Below the pieces are notes generated by a model. The model worked only from the letters and a program-made list of their open reading frames with translations. It searched no databases and was not told the DNA's origin. A DNA stretch of 64,000 nt, taken from positions 806,001 to 870,000 of the forward strand of contig CAVYWJ010000001.1 of NCBI GenBank assembly GCA_963772315.1, given 5' to 3'. The position numbers and the translations under genes are program-made. This DNA comes from Haliangium sp963772315. Lineage in GTDB: Bacteria; Myxococcota_A; Polyangia; Haliangiales; Haliangiaceae. Shown piece after piece: positions 36,201 through 51,984 of the stretch; position 1 is the first letter of the stretch, and each line of letters starts with the position of its first letter.

Positions 36201-37045
36201 ATGCACATTGTCATCGTCACCGGGCTCTCCGGAGCCGGCAAGAGCACGGCGCTGCGCGCGCTCGAGGACCACGGCTTCTACTGCGTCGACAACGTGCCCT
36301 TGCCCCTGGTCGGCCAGATGATCGACTGGATGGTGGCCGAGGGCGACCTCGACCAAGCTCGCGATCGCGGTCGATGCCCGCCAGCACCAGTACCTGGACG
36401 GCTATCGCGAGGAGATCGAGCGCCTGCGCCGGCTCGGCCACAAGGTCGACGTGCTCTTCCTCGACTCGTCGAACGAGGCCCTGCTGCGGCGCTACTCGGC
36501 GACGCGCCGGCTGCACCCGCTGTCGCGCACCGATCTCATGGAAGGCATCCGGCGCGACCGCGTCATCCTGGCCGAGCTGCGGCGCCTGGGTCAGATCATC
36601 GACACCTCGAGCCTCAACGTCCACCAGCTCAAGGGCATCATCCAGGACCGCTACGCCGACTCCGATCACGGACTCTCGGTGATGCTCCTGTCCTTTGGTT
36701 TCCAGTACGGCGTGCCGCAGGAGGCCAACCTGGTCTTCGACGTTCGCTTCCTCGCCAATCCATACTTCGTGCCCCCGCTCACCGCAGCTCGACGGACGCG
36801 ATCCCCATGTGGTTCGTTACGTGCTCGACACCGAGGAAGGGCACGCCATGCTCGACCACATCGAACGTCTGCTGCGCTTTGTCTTGCCGCAGTTCCAGAA
36901 AGAGCGGAAGCTCTATCTCACCATCGCCATCGGCTGCACGGGCGGCCGGCACCGCTCGGTGGCCCTGGTAGAGGAGCTGCGCAATCGAATCCGCGGAGAC
37001 TGGGATATTCTGGTCAAGCACCGGGATCTAGACGTGAGGAGCTGA
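36201..37045 (+). pseudogene. rapZ: RNase adapter / nucleotide-binding protein RapZ, two frameshifts
   Basis: All parts of a RapZ-type P-loop protein are present but in three frames: MHIVIVTGLSGAGKSTALRA and CVDNVPLPLV; then VLFLDSSNEALLRRYSATRR, RRDRVILAEL, SFGFQYGVPQEANLVFDVRF; then VVRYVLDTEEGHAMLDHIER and LTIAIGCTGGRHRSVALVEE. Each switch fits one extra base (near 36353 and near 36783); removing both gives about 281 aa with conserved motifs intact. RapZ links PTS components to small-RNA-controlled amino-sugar metabolism in enterobacteria; in delta-type clusters it travels with hprK and ptsH. Either a real double frameshift or sequence error. Confidence 0.85.
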
Positions 37046-37049
37046 GCGC

Positions 37050-37332
37050 ATGGACACTCAGACCTTCGAGATTTCGGCAGTGATTCGGAACGAGCTCGGC
37101 ATGCACGCGCGAGCGGCGACCAAGTTCGTCCAGCTCGCGGCCAAGTTCGGCTGCGAGGTCTTCGTGGAGAAGGACGGTCAGCGAGGTCAACGGCAAGAGC
37201 ATCATGGGCGTCCTGATGCTCGTGGCGTCGATGGGCTCGGTCATCATCATCCGCACACGCGGCCCACAGGCCCGCGAGGCTGGCGAGGCGCTTGCCAAGC
37301 TGGTGGAGGAGCGCTTCGGTGAGGAAAAATAG
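37050..37332 (+). pseudogene. ptsH: Phosphocarrier protein HPr, one frameshift
   Basis: Begins MDTQTFEISAVIRNELGMHA with the HPr phospho-His site (GMHARAATKFVQLA, His about residue 19). An extra T near 37178 shifts the frame after VEKDG; with it removed the protein continues SEVNGKSIMGVLMLVASMG (containing the regulatory-Ser region SIMG) and ends LAKLVEERFGEEK at 37332, 93 aa in total. Both HprK-Ser and EI-His phosphorylation sites are therefore encoded. Without the correction only a truncated, altered protein would be made. Confidence 0.85.
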
Positions 37333-37378
37333 TGACGACCCACGCGGTCGAAATCGCCCAGGGATCCAAGGACAGGAC

Positions 37379-39173
<1,795 letters not shown>

Positions 39174-39218
39174 ACGAGCCGGCGCGCGCCCGCCGCTGTG
39201 CGCCCGATAGCTGCGCGG

Positions 39219-39312
39219 GATTCCATGGCAAATCCGATCACCGTGTCTGGTGATGCACTGCATCATCGAGTCATGGAATCGCAGCTGCCGTGTCTGGTGA
39301 TGCACTGCAGCA
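39219..39312. repeat. Two 47-bp direct repeats with a TGATGCA-TGCATCA palindrome
   Basis: CCGTGTCTGGTGATGCACTG occurs at 39241 and again at 39288. The first copy contains TGATGCA-C-TGCATCA (39251-39265), the second a slightly decayed form. GATTCCATG (39219-39227) and CATGGAATC (39272-39280) form a further inverted repeat. It lies in the 290-bp gap after ptsI and could help terminate transcription; no T-run is present and no gene is supported in 39174-39464. Confidence 0.7.
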
Positions 39313-39464
39313 TCGCCCGCGTCATGGGATCACGGGATCGTGGTTTCCGGGTCTGATACGTGTGCCTTCCGCGCACAGAAACTTGTTGCAACGCAATATC
39401 GAGGCGCGATAAGTCAGACCGGACACGAAGCAAATTCCTGGTGAGCCCCGAAAGGCGGAATCCC

Positions 39465-40862
39465 ATGCAGTGTTCGAGCAGCCTCCGTTTTCTCGCTCCT
39501 CTCGGCGCCGTCTCGGCCGCGTCGCTCCTGGCCCTGACCATGAGCGCATGCCTCGGCGGCGATCCCAAGCAAGATCCCGACGCCGCGCCCCCGGCGCCTG
39601 ATGCGCAGCGTGGGCCCGATGCCGGGCCTGCCCCCGACGCCGACCCCAGCGCGCCCGATGCCGGCCCGGAAGTGCCGCCGCAGGCGTGCCTCGACAAGAT
39701 GGCCGGTGCGCCCACGGGCGGTGCGGCGACCTCGTTCGAGGACTCCCTGCCGACCGCGACCGTCAACGTCTGGGGCAAGACCGATCTGCCCGCGGGCAAC
39801 GATCCCACCTATCCCGGCGGCAAGTACCGCACGCTCACCGCGGACACCAACGGCGACATCCATCCCGGCTGCTCCACCGCGGGCCTGACCTACACGGCTG
39901 CCAGCATTCCTGGCTATCCCTGCGCGGCCAAGGCCTATCCCTTCCCCGAGGGCGTCAGCGAGGACACCGGCAAGCCGATCGTGCTCCTCATCCACGGCAA
40001 CTCGGATACACCGGCCGAATGGGAGAACTTCTTCCGGCCGCCGGGCACGTTCACGTTCCCCTCGGACGAGGAGGAGCGCGATCAGCTGGCCAAGCTCCTG
40101 CCAGCAGCTGGCTACCGCACCATTGCCGTCGACATGCGCATCGACCTTGTGGACGACCCGGAAGGCAGCAACGCGGCCAACAATGTCGACCACGGTTGGG
40201 GCGTGCCCATCACCCAGGAGCTGATCAAGCAGGTGCTCATCGCCAATCCCGGCCGTCAGGTCTCGATCATCGGCTTCTCGCTCGGTGCCACCGTGATGCG
40301 CGATGCGCTGCGCCGGCTGTTCGTCCAGTACCAGGATGAAGAATGGGACATCAACGTATTCACACGCGTGGACGACGTCATCGCGGCCTCAGGCGGGAAT
40401 CACGGGGTGAAGACCTATGCGGATCTGTGCGGCGCGTTCACGACTATGGAGGGGACGGCTGCTTGTGAGTTCGGCCAGCTCAACACGTACACGCAGGTGA
40501 CGTTTCATGAGCCGCTCAACGGTCCCGCCGCCACGGTACAAGGCGAGGCATTTGGCGGCTGGTACGAGACCCCGTGCGCGGACGGCAGCTACGCCTTCGG
40601 CCGGCGCGATGCCTGCGGTGGCAACGTCGTCGAGTACACCACGATCACGATGAAGGACCCGCCCGCGGGCGCGCAGCAGGACGAGTTCGTGTCCGAGCAC
40701 TCCTCGCGTCTCTATCCAGTCGAGTGCGCCAACAACATCCTCACCGAGTACGGCGACTTCGACACCAGCGGCTACTTCGTTAACGGATTCCTGCGCAACC
40801 ACTTCGGCTCGATTCGCAGCACGGCCGGGCAGATGCACATTCTGCAGGCACTGGCCGACTGA
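39465..40862 (+). CDS. Lipase-like alpha/beta-hydrolase lipoprotein
   Basis: 465 aa from the ATG at 39465 (AAAGGCGG upstream). Signal peptide with lipobox LTMSAC, then an Asp/Pro/Ala-rich linker (QDPDAAPPAPDAQRGPDAGP) typical of myxobacterial lipoproteins, then an alpha/beta-hydrolase fold: oxyanion-region IVLLIHGNSDTP, nucleophile elbow SIIGFSLGATV (GFSLG, Ser near residue 272), and possible acid/base residues further on (EHSSRLYP, NHFGSIRS). Extracellular esterase or lipase activity is inferred from the elbow and fold; the substrate is unknown. The porin-like gene follows 7 bp later, so they form an operon. Confidence 0.78.
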   Translation: MQCSSSLRFLAPLGAVSAASLLALTMSACLGGDPKQDPDAAPPAPDAQRGPDAGPAPDADPSAPDAGPEVPPQACLDKMAGAPTGGAATSFEDSLPTATVNVWGKTDLPAGNDPTYPGGKYRTLTADTNGDIHPGCSTAGLTYTAASIPGYPCAAKAYPFPEGVSEDTGKPIVLLIHGNSDTPAEWENFFRPPGTFTFPSDEEERDQLAKLLPAAGYRTIAVDMRIDLVDDPEGSNAANNVDHGWGVPITQELIKQVLIANPGRQVSIIGFSLGATVMRDALRRLFVQYQDEEWDINVFTRVDDVIAASGGNHGVKTYADLCGAFTTMEGTAACEFGQLNTYTQVTFHEPLNGPAATVQGEAFGGWYETPCADGSYAFGRRDACGGNVVEYTTITMKDPPAGAQQDEFVSEHSSRLYPVECANNILTEYGDFDTSGYFVNGFLRNHFGSIRSTAGQMHILQALAD

Positions 40863-40869
40863 GGAGCTC

Positions 40870-42142
40870 ATGAGCGCTTTACGTATCTGGTGTTGTACTG
40901 CAGCATGGGCGCTCGCCGGGCTAAGCCTCCCGGTGGTGGCGCATGCCCAGTCGCCGGCAGCCACAGATCTCCAGCCAGGCATGGAAGAAGCGGGCATGAA
41001 GTTCAACGCCCAACCATGCGCCGGCGCTGGTCGCCGGGCCCATCGGCAAGGTAGTGGTTCCGTACTTCGTGATCGCGGGCGGGCTTCGCTTCGAGAGCTT
41101 GCAGCGTCTCGAAGGGCAGACGTTCCAGACGCGCCCTGTGCTCACGGTGGCACTGTCCCGGTTCGGAGTGCGTGGCCGTGTGGGTGAGCACGTCACCTTC
41201 GCGAGCGAGCTCGAGGCCGGCCTAGGTGGCCCGCTCGGCTACGGCGCGAGCGTATGGGAAGGCCAGGCGCATCTCGCGGTGCGCGATCAGTGGGTGCAGT
41301 ATGCGCGCAGCGGCGTGGGCGTGAGCTTCGGCCGGATCACGGATCTAGCGACTATCGACTACGTGTCCGCGCACGTCGCCGACCTGCTCCTGGCCGATCT
41401 GTACACGCGCGAGCCATTGCTCTACAGCGGCGCCAACCGCGGCAACGGCGTGATGGTTCGCTACCGGCTCATGCCCGAGCTGGAGATGGGTCTGGCCCTG
41501 CACTCGACCAATCCCACGGGCATCACTGGTACGCTGCTCATTGGCGGAAAGCTCACACCCTATCCACGACCGTTCTACCTGGCTGCGGCCCAGGTAGGCC
41601 GCAGCGAATTCTCGCTGCCCGACCACAACCTTCACATCTACATGGCCACACCGTCAGTCACTTACGTGGATCCTCTGTTCGAGCTCAAGGCTGCGGCGCA
41701 GCTGTACTCGCTCGACACCCAGATGAATCGTTCGCGGGACGAGCCCATCAACGGCTACAACTTCCGTATCAGCTTGCGGCTCAAGTTGATGGAAGGGCGG
41801 CTCGCGCCGTTCTTGAATGCTTCGCGCAACGAAAACGAGATGCTCGAGCCCATGGATGCCACGATCAAGCTGGTGGAGACGTTCAGGGTCTACACAGTGA
41901 GCGGCGGCGTGGACTACGCCATCGCTGGTCAGAACGGGGTGGGGGTGCAATATGCGTCCGTGCACCAGGATGAGGCCGGTGCCAAGATCACTGAACATTA
42001 CATCAATGTGGGCGGCACCTACTGGTTGGAAGAGGGGCTGTCCATCGGTGCGCGTCTGGGCTGGTACATCGAGGACAGAGAAGCAAGGGACGAGCTCTAT
42101 GGCAGCCGCTCGTTCTTCGTGACCGGCCGCCTGATGCTCTGA
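40870..42142 (+). CDS. Porin-like outer-membrane protein (one frameshift)
   Basis: About 423 aa when an extra T near 41017 is removed. Start ATG 40870 with GAGGAG upstream; signal peptide to HAQS (residue 27). The N-terminal frame ends after MKFNAQP and resumes as PIGKVVVPYFVIAGGLRFES. The rest has the regular pattern of a 14-18-strand barrel (VTFASELEAGLG, GVSFGRITDLATIDY, GVMVRYRLMPELEMGLAL, FRISLRLKLMEGRLAPF) ending SFFVTGRLML, as in phosphate-selective-type porins. Coupled with the upstream lipase-like lipoprotein, suggesting hydrolysis and uptake of one substrate class; this is inferred. Confidence 0.7.
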
Positions 42143-42218
42143 AGCCAAGGCACAGCCCTGCCTGCCAGCGAGTCGGCCGGGATCCTGGTCTCCCGCCCGT
42201 AGCCGCCCGCCCGGAGGG

Positions 42219-45161
<2,943 letters not shown>

Positions 45162-45186
45162 ATCTCCCAGACGGGCCGTGCGAGGA

Positions 45187-47082
<1,896 letters not shown>

Positions 47083-47165
47083 GACGGGAGGTGAACGGAA
47101 GCGCGGGTCGTCCGATGACTGCCTTGTCGCGTCGGAGGCCGGATGATAGCGTGAAACCACCTGCA

Positions 47166-48818
47166 ATGTTATCTGATTACCGTTCGCTCAGAGCCGCTCT
47201 CACGGCCGCCGTCATGACTGTCGCGCCGCTGTGTCTGGGCGCGTGTCTCGACAGCGGTAACGGCATCAACCTCGACCTGCGCTTTCCCGACGATCCGGCG
47301 CTGGCGCCGCCCGACGAGATCGCGCAGGTGTCGCTGGTCTACTGGGAGCCGGGCAAGCCGACCAATCGCATCACCCGGTCGATCGAGGACGTCCGCAACC
47401 ATCCGATCGACGAGTTCGCGCCCGGCCAGATCCTGCGCATGGCCGTGGAGCTGCGCACGGCCACGCAGCGCCTGATCGGCTTTGGCCGCGTGCCCAAGCC
47501 GATCGAGATCGGGGCCGATGGCAGCGCGTCGTTCGAGATCGAGGTCCGGCGGCCCTTCGTCTATCTCGGCAGCGAGAACGGCATCGAGGCCATCGACGCC
47601 ACCCAGGAAGCCTCGGCCGGCCTGTCGTCGTTCCTGCGCACGATCGACCTGGCCGTCCCGGCCCAGGTCGCCGTGCCCACGTATGACGGCCAGCAGCTCG
47701 CGGTCGTGCTCACCCGTCGCTCCGACCCGACCAACCCGGCGAGCCCGCTGGTGTCCGAGCTGATGGTGCTGCGCACCGTCGATCACCAGCCGCCCGCAGG
47801 CGCGGTGCCCGTCCCGCTGCGCGCCAGGGCCACGGACCTGGCGATCTCGGCCGATGGTCGCTACGCCGTCATCGCCCACGAGACCTCGCCCGACGAGACC
47901 GAGGCCGGCGGCCTGTCGATCGTCGATCTCCAGGCGGCCACGTCCGGCCAGGCGCTGGTGTACGAGCTGTTCGAGCGCTCGGTCGGACGCGTGTCCGTTG
48001 GCGTGGAGCGCTCGGGCCGCGTGTACGCCCTGACCAACCGGCTGAAGGGACTCGACTGCGCGGGCGCCCCGCAATCGGAGGTGCTCGAGATCTTGCTCGG
48101 CACCGCGCCGTACGTGGCGAAGCGGGTGCCGCTGGGCACGCCGGCGCAGGATCTGGCCGTGGCCGACGACGGCTCGTTCGTGGTGGTGGCCGACAGCTGC
48201 AACAGCACGCTCTGGGCCGTACCGCTCACCGACAACCCCGCGCCGGTCAAGTTCCTCCCGGAGCCCCTGCCCAACGTCAGCGCCGTGGCGCTGTGGAACA
48301 ACAACGTCTGGGCCGTCACGTCGGAGATCGCGCCTGCGGATCGCACCGAGCCCGGCAATGCCGAGATCCGCGTGGTCTCGCTCGATCTCGAGGGCAATAT
48401 CGAGGCTGACATCCCGTTGCCGCCGATGGAGCTCACGCTCGAGACCCCGACCTTCAGCGGTGACGGCCAGCTCGCGGCCCTGCAGGTGACCGCCGACGGC
48501 GTCTATGCCTTCGACCTGGCCGTGGCGCCGGGCGCGGGCGCGATCGCGCTGCTGATGGAGAACCGGTACGCCGTGCAGGCCGACTCCAACGGCACCACCA
48601 CGTTCATCCCCGAGATGGACATCCTGACCACCGAGTACCTGCTCGTCGATGTCACCACGACCACGGCGGTCCAGCACGTGGTGAGTCAGTGCGGCATCAC
48701 CCTCGGCGGGCCGGCGCTGATCGATGACTGGCGCTGCGCGAAGGCGTCAGGCTCGGGTGAACAGGCCAGCTCCACGAATGAAGTACGTGGCCTCTCGGTG
48801 CTCTACGGCTCGCGCTGA
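47166..48818 (+). CDS. Beta-propeller-like lipoprotein
   Basis: 550 aa from the ATG at 47166; an internal ATG at 47214 is possible. Signal peptide with lipobox LCLGAC (Cys about residue 23). The mature part has repeated strands with propeller-like turns (RPFVYLGSENGIEAIDATQE, RATDLAISADGRYAVIAHE, AQDLAVADDGSFVVVADS, LAALQVTADGVYAFDLA), consistent with a WD40/YVTN-like fold and not an enzyme with a known motif. It precedes a PEGA protein gene by 25 bp, probably in one operon. Function unknown. Confidence 0.7.
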   Translation: MLSDYRSLRAALTAAVMTVAPLCLGACLDSGNGINLDLRFPDDPALAPPDEIAQVSLVYWEPGKPTNRITRSIEDVRNHPIDEFAPGQILRMAVELRTATQRLIGFGRVPKPIEIGADGSASFEIEVRRPFVYLGSENGIEAIDATQEASAGLSSFLRTIDLAVPAQVAVPTYDGQQLAVVLTRRSDPTNPASPLVSELMVLRTVDHQPPAGAVPVPLRARATDLAISADGRYAVIAHETSPDETEAGGLSIVDLQAATSGQALVYELFERSVGRVSVGVERSGRVYALTNRLKGLDCAGAPQSEVLEILLGTAPYVAKRVPLGTPAQDLAVADDGSFVVVADSCNSTLWAVPLTDNPAPVKFLPEPLPNVSAVALWNNNVWAVTSEIAPADRTEPGNAEIRVVSLDLEGNIEADIPLPPMELTLETPTFSGDGQLAALQVTADGVYAFDLAVAPGAGAIALLMENRYAVQADSNGTTTFIPEMDILTTEYLLVDVTTTTAVQHVVSQCGITLGGPALIDDWRCAKASGSGEQASSTNEVRGLSVLYGSR

Positions 48819-48843
48819 GCACAGGCGACCGGCGCCGCCGGCG

Positions 48844-49677
48844 ATGCCCTGGCGGGCCGGCGCGGCCCTGGCCGCAGCGCTGCTGGTGCTGCTCGGCGGG
48901 CGCGTGGCGCAGGCGCAGGACGACACCGCCAACCCGCGGCGCACGATCGCGGTGCTGGCGTTTCGCACCGGGGCGGCAGAGCTACCCGACGTCGATCGCC
49001 GCCTGGCCGACATCCTGCGCACCAAGACCTCGCTCGACGTCATCGACGCGGTCGATGCGCGCCGGCGCTACGGCAACCGGCTCGACGGCGACGTGGTCGC
49101 CTGCAGCGGCGACGTCGCGTGCATCGCGGACGTCGGGCGCAAGCTCGGCGCGCGCGACGTGCTGCTGGTGGGCGTCAGCCGCTTCGGCGACGTGATCCTG
49201 ACCCTGCAGCGCATCGACGTGCAGCGCCGCGACGTGAGCGGACGCATCGCCGAGGCGCTGGCGCCGGACGCGACGCCCGACGTCAACACGCTGCTGGAGT
49301 ACCTGAAGCGGGTCATGCCCAAGAGCGACTTCCTGCGCTTCGGTGTGATCCGCATCCAGGCCAACATCGCCGGCGCCGAGGTGGTGATCGGCGGCGAGAA
49401 GCGCGGGCGCACGCCGCTCCAGCCGCTGCGCGTGCCGGCGCCGGAGCGCTACGACATCCGCATCATCAAGAAGGGCTACACGGCCTTCGAGGCGGCGACC
49501 TCGGTGCCGCCGGACAGCGAGGTGGTGGTGCGGGCGACGCTCGCGCAGGCCGAGACGGTCTGGTACAAGCGCTGGTGGGTATGGACGCTGGTGGGCACGG
49601 TGGCGGTCAGCACGGCCGCCGTGGTCGTGTTGACCAGCGACCGCGACGTGCCGGTCAGCATCGACGTGCCGAGGTGA
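48844..49677 (+). CDS. PEGA-domain membrane protein
   Basis: 277 aa from the ATG at 48844, giving a good signal peptide (LAAALLVLLGGRVAQAQ); an upstream ATG at 48778 overlaps the previous gene. The N-terminal half resembles a nucleotide-free GTPase/TolB-like receptor fold (TIAVLAFRTGAAELPDVDRR, CIADVGRKLGARDVLLVGVS), then a PEGA domain (VVIGGEKRGRTPLQPLRVPA, then YDIRIIKKGYTAFEA, about 190-245). A C-terminal membrane helix (WWVWTLVGTVAVSTAAVVVL) anchors it. Role in envelope assembly or surface display is inferred. Confidence 0.78.
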   Translation: MPWRAGAALAAALLVLLGGRVAQAQDDTANPRRTIAVLAFRTGAAELPDVDRRLADILRTKTSLDVIDAVDARRRYGNRLDGDVVACSGDVACIADVGRKLGARDVLLVGVSRFGDVILTLQRIDVQRRDVSGRIAEALAPDATPDVNTLLEYLKRVMPKSDFLRFGVIRIQANIAGAEVVIGGEKRGRTPLQPLRVPAPERYDIRIIKKGYTAFEAATSVPPDSEVVVRATLAQAETVWYKRWWVWTLVGTVAVSTAAVVVLTSDRDVPVSIDVPR

Positions 49678-49702
49678 CGCCGCGCGCGCGCGCCACGCGC
49701 GG

Positions 49703-50176
49703 TCAGAAGCGCGCGAGATCGGCGAGCGTCAAGGTCATGACGATGGCGTCCTCGCCGTCGCTGTAGTAGCGGGCGCGCGTGCCCATGGCCTCGAAGCCGT
49801 GGGTCTGGTACAGCGCCTGGGCCGCGTGGTTCATGCGGCGGACCTCGAGCGTGATGTAGCGGCAGCCGTGGGCCCGCGCCACGGCGATGAGGTGACCCAT
49901 CAAAAACCTGCCGACGCCGCGCCGGCGGTGCGCGGGGTGGGTGGCGAGATTCAGCAGGTGCAGCTCGTCGTGGACCAGCCAGTAGTTGGCGAACGCGAGG
50001 ATCGGGCCGCTGTCGCCGTGCGCGCGCCGGCGCACCAGATCCGTGTGCGCCCAGTCGCGCGCCAGATCCTCGACGAAGAGCTGCGCGGGCCACGGCGACG
50101 GCGACGACTGATTCTCGATCTCGACCACCGCGTCGAGATCCGTGGCCACCATGGGCACGATCGCCAGGTCTTCCAT
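49703..50176 (-). CDS. rimI: Ribosomal-protein-S18-alanine N-acetyltransferase
   Basis: 157 aa GNAT protein. Motif A for acetyl-CoA is LNLATHPAHRRRGVGRFLMG (about residues 75-94), followed by LEVRRMNHAAQALYQTHGFE and GTRARYYSDGEDAIVMTL, the RimI signature ending. Acetylates the N-terminal Ala of ribosomal protein S18. It begins one base after the engB stop, so they are co-transcribed. Confidence 0.88.
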   Translation of the reverse strand: MEDLAIVPMVATDLDAVVEIENQSSPSPWPAQLFVEDLARDWAHTDLVRRRAHGDSGPILAFANYWLVHDELHLLNLATHPAHRRRGVGRFLMGHLIAVARAHGCRYITLEVRRMNHAAQALYQTHGFEAMGTRARYYSDGEDAIVMTLTLADLARF

Positions 50177-50177
50177 G

Positions 50178-50786
50178 TTATGGCTCCGGCTCGTCGGCGT
50201 TGGCGAGCTGCAGGATGGCCCGCCACAGCGGCACGATGCCCTCGCTGTCCAGGGCCGAGAAGAGGATCGGCGCGCGGTCCAGGCCGAGCTCGCGCTGCAC
50301 CAGGATGGCCGCGGGCTTGCGCTTGTTCTTGGGCAGCTTGTCGGCCTTGGTCACCACCACCAGCGGGGGCACCTTGACCTCGTGCAGCCACTCCAGGAGC
50401 TCGCGCTCCTCGTCCTCGGCGCCGCGGCGCGCATCGACGAGCAAGACCAGCCCGCGCAGCACATGGCGATCGCCGAGGTAGCTCTCGATCAGCGGCCGCC
50501 AGCTGGCGCGCATGTCGTGCGGGACGCGGGCGTAGCCGTAGCCGGGCAGGTCGACGAAGTGCATGACGGGCCCCCTGGGCGGCACCACGCGGAACCAGTT
50601 GAGCAGGCGCGTGCGGCCGGGCGTGCGCGAGGTGCGGGCCAGGCCGGACACGCCGACCAGGGTGTTGAGCAGCGACGACTTGCCCACGTTGGAGCGGCCC
50701 GCGAACGCGATCTCGGGCAGGGTGGCGCGGGGGAACCGGGACGGCTCGGCCGCGGAAATGACGAACTCGGCTGACTTCGCTTTCAT
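50178..50786 (-). CDS. engB: Ribosome biogenesis GTPase EngB/YsxC
   Basis: 202 aa single G domain: G1 AFAGRSNVGKSSLLN (about 28-42), the switch I SRTPGRTRLLNWF, G3 FVDLPGYGYA, G4 VVTKADKLPK and G5 region FSALDSEG. This matches the YihA/YsxC family needed for assembly of the large ribosomal subunit. Between a tetrahaem cytochrome gene upstream and rimI downstream. Confidence 0.93.
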   Translation of the reverse strand: MKAKSAEFVISAAEPSRFPRATLPEIAFAGRSNVGKSSLLNTLVGVSGLARTSRTPGRTRLLNWFRVVPPRGPVMHFVDLPGYGYARVPHDMRASWRPLIESYLGDRHVLRGLVLLVDARRGAEDEERELLEWLHEVKVPPLVVVTKADKLPKNKRKPAAILVQRELGLDRAPILFSALDSEGIVPLWRAILQLANADEPEP

Positions 50787-50834
50787 CGGAAACTCACGGG
50801 GCTTGCGGCGAGGCTGCCGGGGCGCTGGCTCTCG

Positions 50835-51389
50835 TCATTGGTGCTCGATGCGCCGGTAGGCGCTCTCGGGCTCGAAGGGCGCGAGCCGGGTGGCGGCGCG
50901 GTGACAGGTGTTGCACAGGGCCGCGCGCCGGGCTGGCGTCGATAGATCGCGCAGGCCCACGGCGCGGGCCAGGTGCGGGTTGCGCATGATGTCCTCGGGC
51001 GCGTAGCCTGCGCCCGGGCCGTGGCAGGATTCGCACGTGACCCCGGCGAAGAACGCCTGGCCGGCCGGCGCCTCGCCGGTGGTGTGGCAGGCCAGGCAGC
51101 GACCCTCGGGCGATCGGCCCAGGCTCTCGACCGCGCGCGCGTGCGCGCTCGCCTGCCAGGCTGCATAGGCCGCGGGATGACAGCGCCCGCACGCCTCGGC
51201 GCCGACGTAGTCGGCCCGGCTGGCGTGCGCGGCACGCATGCCGCCGGGGCCATCTCCAAGCGCGACCAGGCAGAGCCCGAACGCGATGCACGCGCCCAGG
51301 CAGACGCTCGCGTGGACCCCCGGCCGTGCGCCAGGGCCGGCGCCGGGAGACGACATCACGCAGAAGCGCGTGCGCACGTGGCCGAGCAT
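50835..51389 (-). CDS. Small tetrahaem cytochrome c-type protein
   Basis: 184 aa from the ATG at 51389 (CAGGGTC upstream) or 173 aa from 51356. Signal/anchor (VCLGACIAFGLCLVAL) followed by four CxxCH motifs: CGRCH, CLACH, CESCH and CNTCH, about 30-45 residues apart. Spacing and the YVGAEACGRCHPAAYAAWQA start match the cytochrome c554/multihaem family. Probably periplasmic electron transfer; partner unknown. First gene of the engB-rimI run; diverges from a long non-coding region before the LysR gene. Confidence 0.85.
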   Translation of the reverse strand: MLGHVRTRFCVMSSPGAGPGARPGVHASVCLGACIAFGLCLVALGDGPGGMRAAHASRADYVGAEACGRCHPAAYAAWQASAHARAVESLGRSPEGRCLACHTTGEAPAGQAFFAGVTCESCHGPGAGYAPEDIMRNPHLARAVGLRDLSTPARRAALCNTCHRAATRLAPFEPESAYRRIEHQ

Positions 51390-51696
51390 GACCCTGTTCT
51401 ATCACGCGGCGCGCGCGCGCGGTGCAGAGCGCATGATTTGCCAGGGTCTGCGGCCCATCGGTTGGCCCCGGCCGCTGCGGTGGTGCACGCAGGCCAGGCG
51501 CTCGAAGTTATTCCCCAGTGGCGGGGGAGGGGGCACGTGAGCGGGTTCGGGCGGACGCGCCGCCAGGCCGGCGGACCTGCGGTCCGGCGGCCACCGGCGC
51601 TCGGTGCTTCGTTGGCGTCCTCGCCCTCCGGGCGAGGAGCACTACGCAACGCCGCCCGAACCCGCCCACGCGCCCCCTCGCTGCGATCTGCGGACG

Positions 51697-51717
51697 ATTA
51701 CCGTGCCGACCGGTAAT
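51697..51717. promoter_or_regulatory. Inverted repeat ATTACCG-N7-CGGTAAT upstream of the LysR gene
   Basis: Perfect 7-bp arms with a 7-bp spacer (21 bp overall), in the 580-bp gap between the cytochrome and LysR genes (51404-51984). The size and symmetry suit a dimeric repressor. No partner protein can be named. No gene is supported in the gap. Confidence 0.4.
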
Positions 51718-51899
51718 TCCTTGCCGCGATCGACGTCATCGGGTGTGGCCCGCAGGGAACCCGTACCATCCCTCGATCGATACGAATACGTTGATATTGG
51801 TCCCGGTCAAATCAGAGGGATATGGTTTGGCATTGACGTGGACGAAGCCCTCGCCAGCAATAGGCCTGGGCCACGGCAATCATGCGAACGGCGGCCTTG

Positions 51900-51942
51900 C
51901 ATCGAATGCTCATCAAGCGACGATACGTCGCGGCATTCGATG
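51900..51942. promoter_or_regulatory. Long inverted repeat/hairpin just upstream of the LysR gene
   Basis: CATCGAATGC (51900-51909) and GCATTCGATG (51933-51942) are perfect 10-bp arms. Inside them GCGACG-ATA-CGTCGC (51917-51931) gives a second perfect 6-bp stem. The pair could act as an operator or an RNA hairpin 42 bases before the ATG at 51985. Confidence 0.5.
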
Positions 51943-51984
51943 TGGGCAAATGACATGTTTTCATGCACAGTAGGTAAGACCTGC

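Noticed and set aside
51604..51984. N-terminal extension of the LysR regulator
   Set aside because: The LysR HTH begins at the residues encoded from 51985; upstream codons look random and cover inverted repeats.
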